34,840 nucleotides of DNA, taken from Nitrososphaerota archaeon. Its GTDB lineage: Archaea; Thermoproteota; Nitrososphaeria; Nitrososphaerales; Gagatemarchaeaceae. Below are positions 14,207 to 21,845 of this stretch, one piece after another. A program made the position numbers and the translations under genes. Position 1 is the stretch's first letter; the number at the start of each line of letters is the position of its first letter. The DNA lies in NCBI GenBank assembly GCA_027886905.1, contig JAPCJO010000015.1, positions 1-34,840 on the forward strand. Direction: 5' to 3'. The notes under the pieces are model-generated. The model had not been told where the DNA came from. It was given only the letters and a program-made list of their open reading frames with translations, and did not search any database.

Positions 14207-15724
14207 GTGCGCGAACTTCTACCCCCGAACCCTCCGGCGGCGAGGGAGAACCCCATGGACCTCCCGGCCGCCAGGATCGGGTTGGCAAGGCCGATCCAGT
14301 CCATCCCGTTGGTGATGGACGGGACCGTGTTCCTGGCCGACAACAGCAACGCGGTCTACGCGTTAGACGCGGGGACCGGGGAGGTCAAGTGGTCGTTCCA
14401 GCCCTCGATGCCGAAGCTCGGCGCCCTCCCGATGATTCACACGCTCAACTCGAACGGAGGTCTGCTCTTCGTGCTGTGCGCCCAGAGTGCACTGTACGCC
14501 CTACATCCCGAGACTGGGAAGGTCGAGGTCGAGTGGACCGGATTCTTTCCAGAAACGAAGCACGACGCCGTTCGAAACAAGGAGTGGGGAGCCCCCTCGT
14601 ATTCCGCCCCGTCATTCTACGGGTCCAGCGCCATAGTGGGCTCTTCGACGGAGGACCCGGACGAAGCCAGGGGTTTCGTCGCATCCTACGACCTAGAGTC
14701 AGGGAAGATGCAGTGGGTCTGGTACGTCACACCGCCCGCGGTCGCGGGGCCGAAGAATTGGGACGCCGACGCCGCGAAAGGGAACATCGCCGCCTATCCG
14801 AACGACTGGGGGGAGATTGACATCGCAGGAAGGGCTGCCGTATGGGGTCAGACCCTCGCGGACGAGGAAGGCGGAAGAATCTACCTCGGTACGGGGAACC
14901 CCTGGTTGTTTCACATCGAGGGGTCGATGAGGCCCGGGCCGCTCCTCTACTCTGATTGCATGGTCTGCCTTGACGCCAAGACGGGGAAGATGGTCTGGTA
15001 TCATCAGTCCACTCCGCACGACCACCTCGGATGGGACTTTGGGATGAGCGTCATCCTCGCCCAGCTCGCGGTCGGGGGGCAGAAGCGGAAGGTCTTGATC
15101 GGCTCGTCGAAGAACAGCCATGTCTATGTAGCCGACGCCCTGACGGGGAAGCTCGTCTTCCAGCCGATAAGGGTTGGATACGTCGGGACGCCTCTGAACG
15201 CAAACAAGGGAAACGAGGCCGACATGGTGGGCTCCCTCGACCCCGGGATATACTGTCCCGCGCACAACGGCGGGATAAACGCGGCCGCCGCCTTCGCTTA
15301 CAACACCATCTTCGTCGCCACGCAGAGGTTCGAGCAGCGCCTCGAATATGTCGACGGCGTCCACAAGGAGAAGGCCATCAGGAGGGCCAAGCTCATCGAC
15401 ATGGAGACCCCAAGGTACTCGACGATATCGGCCATCGACGGCTCGAGGGGAGAGGTAGCCTGGAGCTACTTCATTCCAAACGGATACCAGGGGGCCGGCC
15501 TCACGGTGAGCGGCAACGTCGTGTTTGGCGTAGACCGCACCGCGATGCTCCACATGCTCGACGCCTCCAACGGGGCGTTGCTGCGGAAGGAGCCGTTGCG
15601 TGGCCACGGGTCGGCGGGGGCCTCGATTGCTGCGACCCGGGAAGGGGAGATGCGGCTGTTCGTGCCCATCAGCGGGGCGGGCGGGACGGAGAACAAACTC
15701 GTCTGCTTCGGGCCCCGCGCGTAG
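14207..15724 (+). CDS. PQQ-type beta-propeller protein, paralogue 2
   Basis: At least 505 residues from the first in-frame GTG; conserved coding sequence continues upstream to about 14081. It parallels paralogue 1 along its whole length. Shared elements include V-W-G-Q, Y-L-G-T-G-N-P, S-M-R-P-G-P-L-L-Y-S-D-C-M-V, S-T-P-H-D, Y-C-P-A-H-N-G-G-I-N and D-A-L-T-G-K-L-V-F. Blade motifs of the form D-A-x-x-G are frequent. No signal peptide, haem site or vicinal Cys pair is visible, so a cytosolic propeller is likely. It presumably arose by duplication with paralogue 1, with the signal-less binding protein left between them. PQQ binding and enzymatic activity are not proven by sequence. Confidence 0.78.
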   Translation: MRELLPPNPPAARENPMDLPAARIGLARPIQSIPLVMDGTVFLADNSNAVYALDAGTGEVKWSFQPSMPKLGALPMIHTLNSNGGLLFVLCAQSALYALHPETGKVEVEWTGFFPETKHDAVRNKEWGAPSYSAPSFYGSSAIVGSSTEDPDEARGFVASYDLESGKMQWVWYVTPPAVAGPKNWDADAAKGNIAAYPNDWGEIDIAGRAAVWGQTLADEEGGRIYLGTGNPWLFHIEGSMRPGPLLYSDCMVCLDAKTGKMVWYHQSTPHDHLGWDFGMSVILAQLAVGGQKRKVLIGSSKNSHVYVADALTGKLVFQPIRVGYVGTPLNANKGNEADMVGSLDPGIYCPAHNGGINAAAAFAYNTIFVATQRFEQRLEYVDGVHKEKAIRRAKLIDMETPRYSTISAIDGSRGEVAWSYFIPNGYQGAGLTVSGNVVFGVDRTAMLHMLDASNGALLRKEPLRGHGSAGASIAATREGEMRLFVPISGAGGTENKLVCFGPRA

Positions 15725-15807
15725 AGTGCGACGCATCAGGCCCCATCATCGTCGAGTCTGCCTCGCCCGTGACCAGGTTTTGGTCGGTCCGGACGGCGTT
15801 TCTTCTA

Positions 15808-15837
15808 GTTCGAATCATTCTTACCGTAAGTATATCA
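15808..15837 (+). promoter_or_regulatory. Second operator candidate plus TATA box
   Basis: GTTCGAATCATTCTTAC (15808-15824) matches the element at 11254-11270 in 14 of 17 positions and is centred on GAAT-N-ATTC. The TATA-like TATATCA (15831-15837) follows at the same spacing as in the first copy and is about 28 nt before the ATG at 15862, giving a leaderless transcript. Confidence 0.6.
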
Positions 15838-15861
15838 ATAGCGCATTACCAAGAAACCTCA

Positions 15862-17121
15862 ATGAATCTTCGCAGAGGGGTCTCGAACTCGACCTACGCC
15901 GTTGTCGGAATCGTCCTGGTCTTGGTCGTCGTAGGTGGCGCATACGTGCTCCTGGCTCCGTCCAAGACGTCTTCTTCGACCACTACCTCTGTGACTTCCT
16001 CTTCCACCACCTCGACGACGCCGATAGTCCAGGGCAGCCTTACTGTCGGGACTTTCGGTCTGGGGGAGAAGGCTAACGTTGCGAACGCGGGTGAGTCGGC
16101 CTTGTGGCTCGCGCAGCCCGGAGGCTTCTACCAGCAGCAAGGGGTAAACGTGACCCTCGACGCCCTCCAGTCAAGTGCAGTGATCCTACAGGCTCTCGAA
16201 TCTGGCTCCATCAACGTCGCGGACCTCGGGACCCCTGAGGCATTCAAGACGACGGCCCTCGGGCAGGCGAACTTCACTGCCGTAATGGGGGTGGGAGCAA
16301 ACGATTGCTTCACCTGCTTGGGAGGATTTTTCATCATCGGCAAGAGCTCTATAACTAACGCCTCCGAGCTCGCGGGCAAGAACGTCGGAATCTCCGGAGT
16401 CGGAGGTGCCGACCAGGTGGACGCGATTGCGGTCCTGAAGGCCTTGAACGTCACCTACAATCCCGCGACTGCAATAAACTGGGTCCCAGTCAGCAGCGTC
16501 CAGGCACGGGTCGCCGGGTTGCAGCAGGGGTCACTCGACGCCACGGTGACCACCGCCCAGAACCTGCCTGCGCTTGACGCGATACCCAACCTCACGATGA
16601 TCGTCAACGCGACCACCTTCGCTCAGCTCGAGCCCCCCGCGGTCCCAGGGGTAGTCGTCAAGACGAGCTTCCTCGAGAGCAACTACGCCCTTGTCCAAGA
16701 GTTCGTCAGGGGGTTGATCCTCGCGAACAGGGCCTTCGCGAGCAACATGAGCCTATGGCTCAACCTTGCAGAGGCGGCCAGGCCAGACATGAACAGCTCG
16801 CAGTTGACCGCTCTCTACGAAGGATACACGCACGGATTTGCGATCAACGGCGGGATCAACATGGCCCGGGCCCAGCTGGGCGTCAACTATCTCTACACGA
16901 CGACCGAGTTCACCAGCGAGAACGTCCCAGTGATTCCCGCACAGGCGTTCGTCAACACCACCCTCGTCGACAACGTGCTCAGGCAGTATGGCGTCATCTC
17001 CGCGTTCGACGTGGTCGGGAGGACCGTCTCGGGAGCCACCACGTCGACCACGCTGGCTATGGCGGTCCTGCCCCTGCAGTCCTTGGTGGAGACACCGCAA
17101 CAAGTATTAGGGAAGAGGTAG
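15862..17121 (+). CDS. Membrane-anchored ABC substrate-binding protein, NMT1/SsuA family
   Basis: 419 residues from the ATG placed by the TATA box at 15831-15837. One N-terminal membrane helix (about 11-32) is followed by a Ser/Thr-rich linker, the usual archaeal way of tethering binding proteins outside the cell. The binding domain has G-S-L-T-V-G-T-F-G-L, then Q-Q-G-V-N-V-T-L-D and E-S-G-S-I-N-V-A-D-L-G-T-P-E-A. E-L-A-G-K-N-V-G-I-S-G-V-G-G and L-Q-Q-G-S-L-D-A-T-V-T follow. Family substrates include sulfonates, nitrate, pyrimidine precursors and aromatic compounds. It delivers ligand to the permease and ATPase encoded immediately downstream. The substrate is unknown. Confidence 0.88.
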   Translation: MNLRRGVSNSTYAVVGIVLVLVVVGGAYVLLAPSKTSSSTTTSVTSSSTTSTTPIVQGSLTVGTFGLGEKANVANAGESALWLAQPGGFYQQQGVNVTLDALQSSAVILQALESGSINVADLGTPEAFKTTALGQANFTAVMGVGANDCFTCLGGFFIIGKSSITNASELAGKNVGISGVGGADQVDAIAVLKALNVTYNPATAINWVPVSSVQARVAGLQQGSLDATVTTAQNLPALDAIPNLTMIVNATTFAQLEPPAVPGVVVKTSFLESNYALVQEFVRGLILANRAFASNMSLWLNLAEAARPDMNSSQLTALYEGYTHGFAINGGINMARAQLGVNYLYTTTEFTSENVPVIPAQAFVNTTLVDNVLRQYGVISAFDVVGRTVSGATTSTTLAMAVLPLQSLVETPQQVLGKR

Positions 17122-17136
17122 CGCGAGAGGGCCGGG

Positions 17137-18009
17137 TTGGCTCCTAAGGTAGTCGTCCGGAACCTCTCAAAGTCCTTTCCGCTACGACAGGGGAAGGGCT
17201 ACGTCAAACTCAACGTCATCGAAGACCTCTCGATGAGCGTGGACGAGAAAGAGTTCGTGGTAATAATCGGGCCCTCTGGGTCGGGTAAGACGACGCTGCT
17301 GAAGCTCATCGACGGGCTGATACCGCCGGACTCGGGCGAGATCTTGATCGACGGGACCAGCCATCCCAAGCCGGGCCCGAAGATGGGCTTCGTCTTCCAG
17401 TCCTTCAGGCTGATGCCTTGGAAGACCGTCATGGGGAACGTACTGTTCCCTCTGCAGCTAAACCATGTCGACAAGAAGGCCGCCTCAGACCGCGCGGTCA
17501 AGTACATAACCCAAGTGGGGCTCACGGGCTTTGAGAACAGCTACCCCTCCGAGCTTTCCGGAGGGATGCAGCAGCGCGTAGGCCTCGCGAGGGCGATGGC
17601 CCTCGAACCCGAGATAATGCTGATGGACGAGCCGTTCGGCTCGCTCGACGCTCAGACCAGCGAGCTCCTCCAGGTCGAACTTCTGAAGCTGTGGCAGTTC
17701 AGCAATAACACCGTCATCTTCGTGACCCACAATCTGGACGAGGCGCTGCTGCTCGCGGACAGGATTCTGCTGATCGGGGCGAGGCCGAGCAGGGTCGAGG
17801 AGGAGATCAAGGTCCCTTTCCGCAGGCCCCGGTGGACCTACGACGTCCGCTCCGAGCCGGAGTATCCGGTTCTTCGTCGTCACTTGTGGACCAGGCTCAG
17901 AGAGATGGTCTCCAAGTCCGGGACTTTCCCCGGGGTGAACGTGGCGCCCACAGTCACCGCCCCGCTGGCGGGCGAAGAGTGGACGCCGAGAATGGCTGAG
18001 CGCGGTTGA
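17137..18009 (+). CDS. ABC transporter ATPase, SsuB/TauB-like
   Basis: 290 residues from a TTG 15 bases after the binding-protein stop. Walker A is G-P-S-G-S-G-K-T-T-L (about 46-55), the Q-loop F-V-F-Q-S, the signature L-S-G-G-M-Q-Q-R, Walker B I-M-L-M-D-E-P-F-G-S-L-D, and the H-loop V-T-H-N-L-D-E-A. The L-M-P-W-K-T-V segment after the Q-loop is characteristic of the nitrate/sulfonate/taurine importers. It powers uptake by the downstream permease. Its stop codon overlaps the permease start (TTGA), so the two are translationally coupled. The C-terminal tail of about 50 residues is variable and without a recognised domain. Confidence 0.92.
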   Translation: MAPKVVVRNLSKSFPLRQGKGYVKLNVIEDLSMSVDEKEFVVIIGPSGSGKTTLLKLIDGLIPPDSGEILIDGTSHPKPGPKMGFVFQSFRLMPWKTVMGNVLFPLQLNHVDKKAASDRAVKYITQVGLTGFENSYPSELSGGMQQRVGLARAMALEPEIMLMDEPFGSLDAQTSELLQVELLKLWQFSNNTVIFVTHNLDEALLLADRILLIGARPSRVEEEIKVPFRRPRWTYDVRSEPEYPVLRRHLWTRLREMVSKSGTFPGVNVAPTVTAPLAGEEWTPRMAERG

Positions 18010-18788
18010 GCGTCAAAGACGTAGCCGGAATCAGAAGGAGGCGGGTCGGGTGGGCGACACGGATCATCATACTCGCCGCCCTCATCGCGGTCTGGCAGAT
18101 CGCGGCGTTGAGCCTGGGGCCCTTGTTCCTCCCCCAGCCTCTCGCGGTGGTCTACGCGACGATCACGCTGTTTGGGAACGGGACGATAGAATTGGCGCTG
18201 AAACAGAGCATGACGGTCTACCTGATTGCATTCGGAATCTCTCTGGCCATCGGAATCCCCCTCGGCCTGGTGATGGGCGGCATCAAGGCGGTCGGTGACG
18301 CCGTCGACTCGTTCATCAACCTCTTCAACTCGATGCCAAGGATTGCCCTCATCCCCCTGATGGTCGCCTGGTTCGGGCTGGGGGTGACTTCGAAGATAGC
18401 CATCGTCATCCTTCTCGCTTTCTTTCCGATTGTGATAAACACCTACAACGGGGTCCTGAACACGGACAAGGACCTGCTCGAGGCCGCCACCTCCTTTGGC
18501 GCGTCCAGGGGGCAGCTCTTCACACGGGTCATGCTTCGCGCCGCGCTCTCGAACATCATCACCGGTATCAGGCTCGGCGCTTCGGTAGGAATCCTAGGTG
18601 TTGTGGTGGCGGAGCTGTTCACGGCCATTACGGGGCTCGGAGGGTTGATAGTGACCTACGGTAACCTCTTCGAGCTCAACTATTACTTCGTCCCCGTGCT
18701 GGTCCTGTCCGTCATCGGAGTCACGATCTCAGAGGGCCTCAAGTACGTCGAGAAGAGGCTAACCCCGTGGAAACAATTCCAGAGATGA
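18006..18788 (+). CDS. ABC transporter permease, SsuC/TauC-like
   Basis: 260 residues, starting at a TTG that overlaps the ATPase stop by 4 bases. About six membrane helices are visible. The EAA cytoplasmic loop that docks on the ATPase is visible as D-K-D-L-L-E-A-A-T-S-F-G-A-S-R-G-Q-L-F (around residues 156-174). Family features include the N-S-M-P-R-I-A-L-I-P-L segment before it and the G-L-G-G-L-I-V-T-Y-G motif after it. It forms the membrane channel of the importer with the upstream ATPase and anchored binding protein. It ends the propeller/transporter block and converges on the next gene. Confidence 0.9.
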   Translation: MSVKDVAGIRRRRVGWATRIIILAALIAVWQIAALSLGPLFLPQPLAVVYATITLFGNGTIELALKQSMTVYLIAFGISLAIGIPLGLVMGGIKAVGDAVDSFINLFNSMPRIALIPLMVAWFGLGVTSKIAIVILLAFFPIVINTYNGVLNTDKDLLEAATSFGASRGQLFTRVMLRAALSNIITGIRLGASVGILGVVVAELFTAITGLGGLIVTYGNLFELNYYFVPVLVLSVIGVTISEGLKYVEKRLTPWKQFQR

Positions 18789-18812
18789 CGTTGGGCTGGG
18801 AGGCGCGCCGCC

Positions 18813-19247
18813 CTACTTTGGATCGACGGGTCGCGTCGTCACTTCGTCCTCGAGCTTGAGGCCGAGGTCCTTGCCGCTGACGAGCTTGTCGCCCCTCACG
18901 TAGATGTGGATGACCGGAGACTCCGGTGCCCTTAACGCTGGGCACTGGTTGTACCCGACTATCGTGCCGACCTCCTTGCCCCCGGCCAGGACGTGGTCGC
19001 CCGCCCTCACGAATCCTCCCTGCTCCACCTCAAAGTGCCCCACGAGCGAGAACCTCTTCATCTTCCCTCCGGGGGCGGCGTCCGGGTCGTCCGTGACGAA
19101 TATCTCGTAAATCTCCCCCCTGTAAAGCGAGCGAGGGACGACGTCCATCAGCTTGAGGTGAGCTTCGTTTGGCGACCTCGAGGCTCCGCCCGAAACGACG
19201 GCGCGCTCGTTGACGTTAACCAGTTTCCCCTTGATTGGTCGTCTCAT
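18813..19247 (-). CDS. Conserved hypothetical protein, small beta-rich
   Basis: 144 residues from the ATG at 19247. The frame stays open upstream to 19520 but crosses the divergent promoter, so the longer form is rejected. Predicted as soluble and beta-rich, with K-G-K-L-V-N-V-N-E at the start and R-G-E-I-Y-E-I-F-V-T-D-D-P in the middle. F-E-V-E-Q-G-G-F-V-R-A-G-D-H-V and a late H-I-Y-V-R-G-D strand follow. I cannot name the family with confidence. A TATA-like element at 19281-19287 lies about 37 nt upstream. It is divergent from a cupin gene. No catalytic motif is evident. Confidence 0.65.
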   Translation of the reverse strand: MRRPIKGKLVNVNERAVVSGGASRSPNEAHLKLMDVVPRSLYRGEIYEIFVTDDPDAAPGGKMKRFSLVGHFEVEQGGFVRAGDHVLAGGKEVGTIVGYNQCPALRAPESPVIHIYVRGDKLVSGKDLGLKLEDEVTTRPVDPK

Positions 19248-19280
19248 CGAGCCGGTCTTGCTCTTTTGAGGCCTGAAGGC

Positions 19281-19329
19281 TATATTAGCCTTGACCAGAA
19301 GATTCCGAGCGGCTGGCGCCGTGTTAAAG
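19281..19329. promoter_or_regulatory. Divergent promoter region, conserved hypothetical and cupin
   Basis: TATATTA (19281-19287) serves the minus-strand gene starting at 19247. GTTAAAGTA (19322-19330) lies about 40 nt before the preferred cupin ATG at 19366. Confidence 0.35.
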
Positions 19330-19365
19330 TATGCGCGCCCGATGGCGTGGCAGGGGAAGCGAAGG

Positions 19366-19779
19366 ATGCCCAAAGACAAGCTGGCAAGCTGGAAGAAGGC
19401 GGCCAAGAAACCACAGCTCCTGAAGTGGGACGAAATCAAGGAGGAGAAGCTCAACGAGAAGATCACGAGAAAGCTAGCGGTCGGCCAGAACGAGATGATT
19501 GGCCGCCTCCGGCTGGCCAAGGGCGCGTCCGTCCCTCCTCACAAGCACCTTGCCGAGCAGATCACCATGGTCATGAGCGGGGCGCTGAGGTTCACCATCG
19601 GAGGGAAGGACATCGAGGTCCGCGCGGGAGATGTCCTCTTGATCCCGCCCAACGTCGTCCACTCCGCGGTCGCGCTCGAGGACACCGACGACATCGACAG
19701 CTTCAGCCCTCTTCGGGTGGACTGGCTCACAGGCGACGACGCCTATCTGAAGACGGGCAAGTCCACCCTGAAGAGGTAG
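19366..19779 (+). CDS. Cupin-domain protein
   Basis: 137 residues from the ATG at 19366; an in-frame ATG at 19342 is a second option. A basic N-terminal segment is followed by a standard cupin barrel: motif 1 as G-A-S-V-P-P-H-K-H-L-A-E-Q (about 58-70, two His and one Glu) and motif 2 as A-G-D-V-L-L-I-P-P-N-V-V-H-S (about 91-104). These residues can bind a single metal ion. Such proteins act as small oxygenases, isomerases or ligand sensors. No neighbour fixes the substrate. Divergent from the conserved hypothetical at 18813-19247. Confidence 0.8.
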   Translation: MPKDKLASWKKAAKKPQLLKWDEIKEEKLNEKITRKLAVGQNEMIGRLRLAKGASVPPHKHLAEQITMVMSGALRFTIGGKDIEVRAGDVLLIPPNVVHSAVALEDTDDIDSFSPLRVDWLTGDDAYLKTGKSTLKR

Positions 19780-19963
19780 CCCCGGTCACCGACTGGGTCG
19801 CGGCCAGGTGCCAGATTCGCAAGCCCTGCCATGGTGGTTCCCAGTTTCATAATGCTTAATTCGCTGAAGCGACCGAAATGGTGTCTGTTGGACTGAGATT
19901 TCGACGCTTGACGAGCCTATCTTAGGAGTCTCCCTTTCGAGGCTGTTTCCCGGCCTCTTCAAA

Positions 19964-20767
19964 ATGTCCAGACCTATCACCACACCAGACGTCCCAGTCA
20001 TCGTCGCCGCTTCCATCCTGAGCGTCTACGAGGCCCCTATGCTCCCAATCGTGAAGGTGGGCGCTTCGCCGACGCACGTGAAGGAGGGGGTCACGCTCTT
20101 TCAGGCCATCGGGAGCCAGCCGATCATCTCCCTGTTGAGGGAGACCAAGCCAAAGGACTACTACAAGATCCTCTGGAGCTCGTGCACAGCCACGAGCATC
20201 TGGATAGGCGCCCTCGGGTACGACGACAGCCTTGACGAGCTGCTAAGGGTCTTCGTGCTGACAGGCTTCGGCGATGCGAAGGTCGACTCCCCCCCGTCCC
20301 CGCCTGCGCTGATCACTCTGAACGAGGTCGTCGCGCTCTATCGCGAGGGAAAGCTGAGGTGCGAACTGGGCGTGAAGGAGGTGGCGTCGCCTGCGGTGGT
20401 GGTGGACTCTGACATGCCGCTGATGGAGGCGATGAACCTGATGTGCGAGGTGAGGATCAGGAGGCTCTTCCTCCGCGGAAAGGCGGGCGAGTTCGTCTCC
20501 GACAGGAACATCCTCGCCTTCCTCTTCTCACCCAAGGGCTTGAAGATCGCGAGGGACGCCCCGGATGACTGGACCGACCTGAGGCTCTCGGACATCGGGT
20601 CCATGTTCGCCCGCGTCGTCTCGTCGAACGACAGCGTCGAACAAGTCGGGAGGATGGTGGAGCCAGGCCGCGACGTCTTCGTGCTCTCGGACCACGAGTC
20701 CGTGATCTCCAGGTGGGACCTGGTCATCAAGCCGTGGAAGGCCGAGAAGCTCAGGCTTTCGATGTGA
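19964..20767 (+). CDS. CBS-domain-like protein, probable sensor
   Basis: 267 residues. The sequence has the repeating rhythm of CBS modules: an N-terminal L-F-Q-A-I-G-S-Q-P-I half, then V-K-E-V-A-S-P-A-V-V-V-D-S-D-M-P-L-M-E-A-M-N-L-M (about 139-162) followed by R-R-L-F-L-R-G. The C-terminus repeats a weaker V-S-S-N-D-S-V-E-Q-V-G-R-M-V pattern. CBS pairs commonly bind adenine nucleotides and regulate partner proteins. No catalytic domain is attached. An upstream TATA-like CTATCTTA at 19917-19924 would give a leader of about 20 nt. The partner is not evident. Assignment rests on pattern only. Confidence 0.6.
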   Translation: MSRPITTPDVPVIVAASILSVYEAPMLPIVKVGASPTHVKEGVTLFQAIGSQPIISLLRETKPKDYYKILWSSCTATSIWIGALGYDDSLDELLRVFVLTGFGDAKVDSPPSPPALITLNEVVALYREGKLRCELGVKEVASPAVVVDSDMPLMEAMNLMCEVRIRRLFLRGKAGEFVSDRNILAFLFSPKGLKIARDAPDDWTDLRLSDIGSMFARVVSSNDSVEQVGRMVEPGRDVFVLSDHESVISRWDLVIKPWKAEKLRLSM

Positions 20768-20822
20768 GCTGGCGGCGGGAGCCGCCGAGGGCGGCTCTCA
20801 TCGATGAGAAAGACCTGCCAAG

Positions 20823-20829
20823 GTTTTAA
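20823..20829 (+). promoter_or_regulatory. TATA-like box for the ferritin-VIT1 leader
   Basis: GTTTTAA lies about 25 nt before the GTG at 20850, so the transcript probably begins about 97 nt upstream of the ferritin-VIT1 start codon. This is unusual in a window of mostly leaderless genes. Confidence 0.4.
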
Positions 20830-20849
20830 GGGGCGCTCCCGTCCAACGG

Positions 20850-20930
20850 GTGCGTGTGCCGCCGTCGCAGCATAGCCCGGGGCCTCTCCTGCGTGAGGAG
20901 GGCGCCGACGGGCGCCGCGACCACAGCTAG
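20850..20930 (+). ncRNA. Candidate structured leader RNA or 26-codon leaderless micro-ORF
   Basis: The leader predicted from the TATA box at 20823-20829 can fold as a three-way junction. GTCGC (20865-20869) pairs with GCGAC (20917-20921) around two adjoining hairpins: CTCCT/AGGAG with loop GCGTG, and GGCGCC/GGCGCC with loop GACG. The helices abut without unpaired bases. The same stretch is an open frame of 26 codons from GTG at 20850 to TAG at 20930. Either reading could regulate the iron gene that starts 17 nt later. High GC content makes chance pairing possible, so confidence is low. Confidence 0.3.
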
Positions 20931-20946
20931 GGATTGGTAGCCGGGT

Positions 20947-21837
20947 TTGTCCAAGGAAGAGCTCTCACAGACCGCCGCGCAGGAGGCGAGGGACGAGATG
21001 ACGGACTACACGACCTACAAGCGGCTCGCGAGCTCCGAGAAGGCCCAGACCAACAAGGACATGTTCGAGGAGCTGAGCGCGATGGAGCACAACCACTACC
21101 AACTCTGGATGAGATACTGCCCGCCGGGCACGAAGGAGATAGGCCCGAAGAGGGCGACGGTCTCCCTGGTGCTGTTCCTGCGCAGGCTTTTCGGGGCGTC
21201 CTTCGCGATAAAGTTCCTGGAGCGCCGAGAAAAGTCCACCGTCGCGAAGTACGAGGCGCTGAAGGGCTCCGTCCCCGCCGAGGACCAGGCCGAGTTCCAG
21301 TCGATGATAGAAGACGAGAAGGGGCACGAGACTGCCTTCGCGGACGTCGTCGCCGGCAGCTACGTCAAGTACATCTCGTTCATCGTCCTGGGCCTGGCTG
21401 ACGCGCTCGTGGAGATCGCCGGGATCCACGCGGGCTCCCTCGGGATATACAACTCCACCGAGCTGACCGGCCTGGCGGGGATAGTCGCCGGGGCCGCCGC
21501 CTCGCTCGCCATGGCCTCGGCCGCCTTCGCGCAAGCCAAGCAGGGGTTCGAGGGCTCGCCCGGGCTCGCGGCTGGCTACACGGGCGGCTCCTACTTCGTC
21601 GCGGCCGTCGCGCTGGCGCTCCCCTACTTCCTGACCAAGACGATGCTCGTCGCGATCACGTCCTCGGTGGTCGTCGGCCTCGGGATCATCGCCTTCGTGA
21701 CCTGGTACAACTCCATCATCGTGGGAAGCCGCTTCTTCAGGGAGTTCTCGGTGCTCGCGGGCGTGATGTTGGGCGCGACGTTCGCGCTCTACGTCTTCGG
21801 AAGCGTGATACGGGCCGCCTTCGGGATAACGATCTAA
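20947..21837 (+). CDS. Ferritin-like/VIT1 fusion, MbfA-like iron or manganese transporter
   Basis: 296 residues from a TTG. The N-terminal half (1-130) is a ferritin/rubrerythrin-like helical domain with candidate metal ligands Glu13, Glu17, Glu47 and His50, and later Glu103, Glu122, Glu124 and His127. The C-terminal half (about 137-296) is a membrane VIT1/CCC1 domain with the G-L-A-D-A-L-V-E-I-A-G-I segment and about five helices. This arrangement matches membrane-bound ferritin MbfA of bacteria, which exports iron and protects against peroxide. The archaeal protein likely moves Fe2+ or Mn2+ out of the cytosol after sensing or oxidising it. The unusual leader upstream suggests metal-dependent control, which is inference. 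Confidence 0.85.
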   Translation: MSKEELSQTAAQEARDEMTDYTTYKRLASSEKAQTNKDMFEELSAMEHNHYQLWMRYCPPGTKEIGPKRATVSLVLFLRRLFGASFAIKFLERREKSTVAKYEALKGSVPAEDQAEFQSMIEDEKGHETAFADVVAGSYVKYISFIVLGLADALVEIAGIHAGSLGIYNSTELTGLAGIVAGAAASLAMASAAFAQAKQGFEGSPGLAAGYTGGSYFVAAVALALPYFLTKTMLVAITSSVVVGLGIIAFVTWYNSIIVGSRFFREFSVLAGVMLGATFALYVFGSVIRAAFGITI

Positions 21838-21845
21838 GAGAAGGG

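Noticed and set aside
15031-15861. Upstream extension of the anchored binding protein
   Set aside because: The frame is open by chance through the propeller gene; the membrane anchor and TATA box fix the start at 15862.
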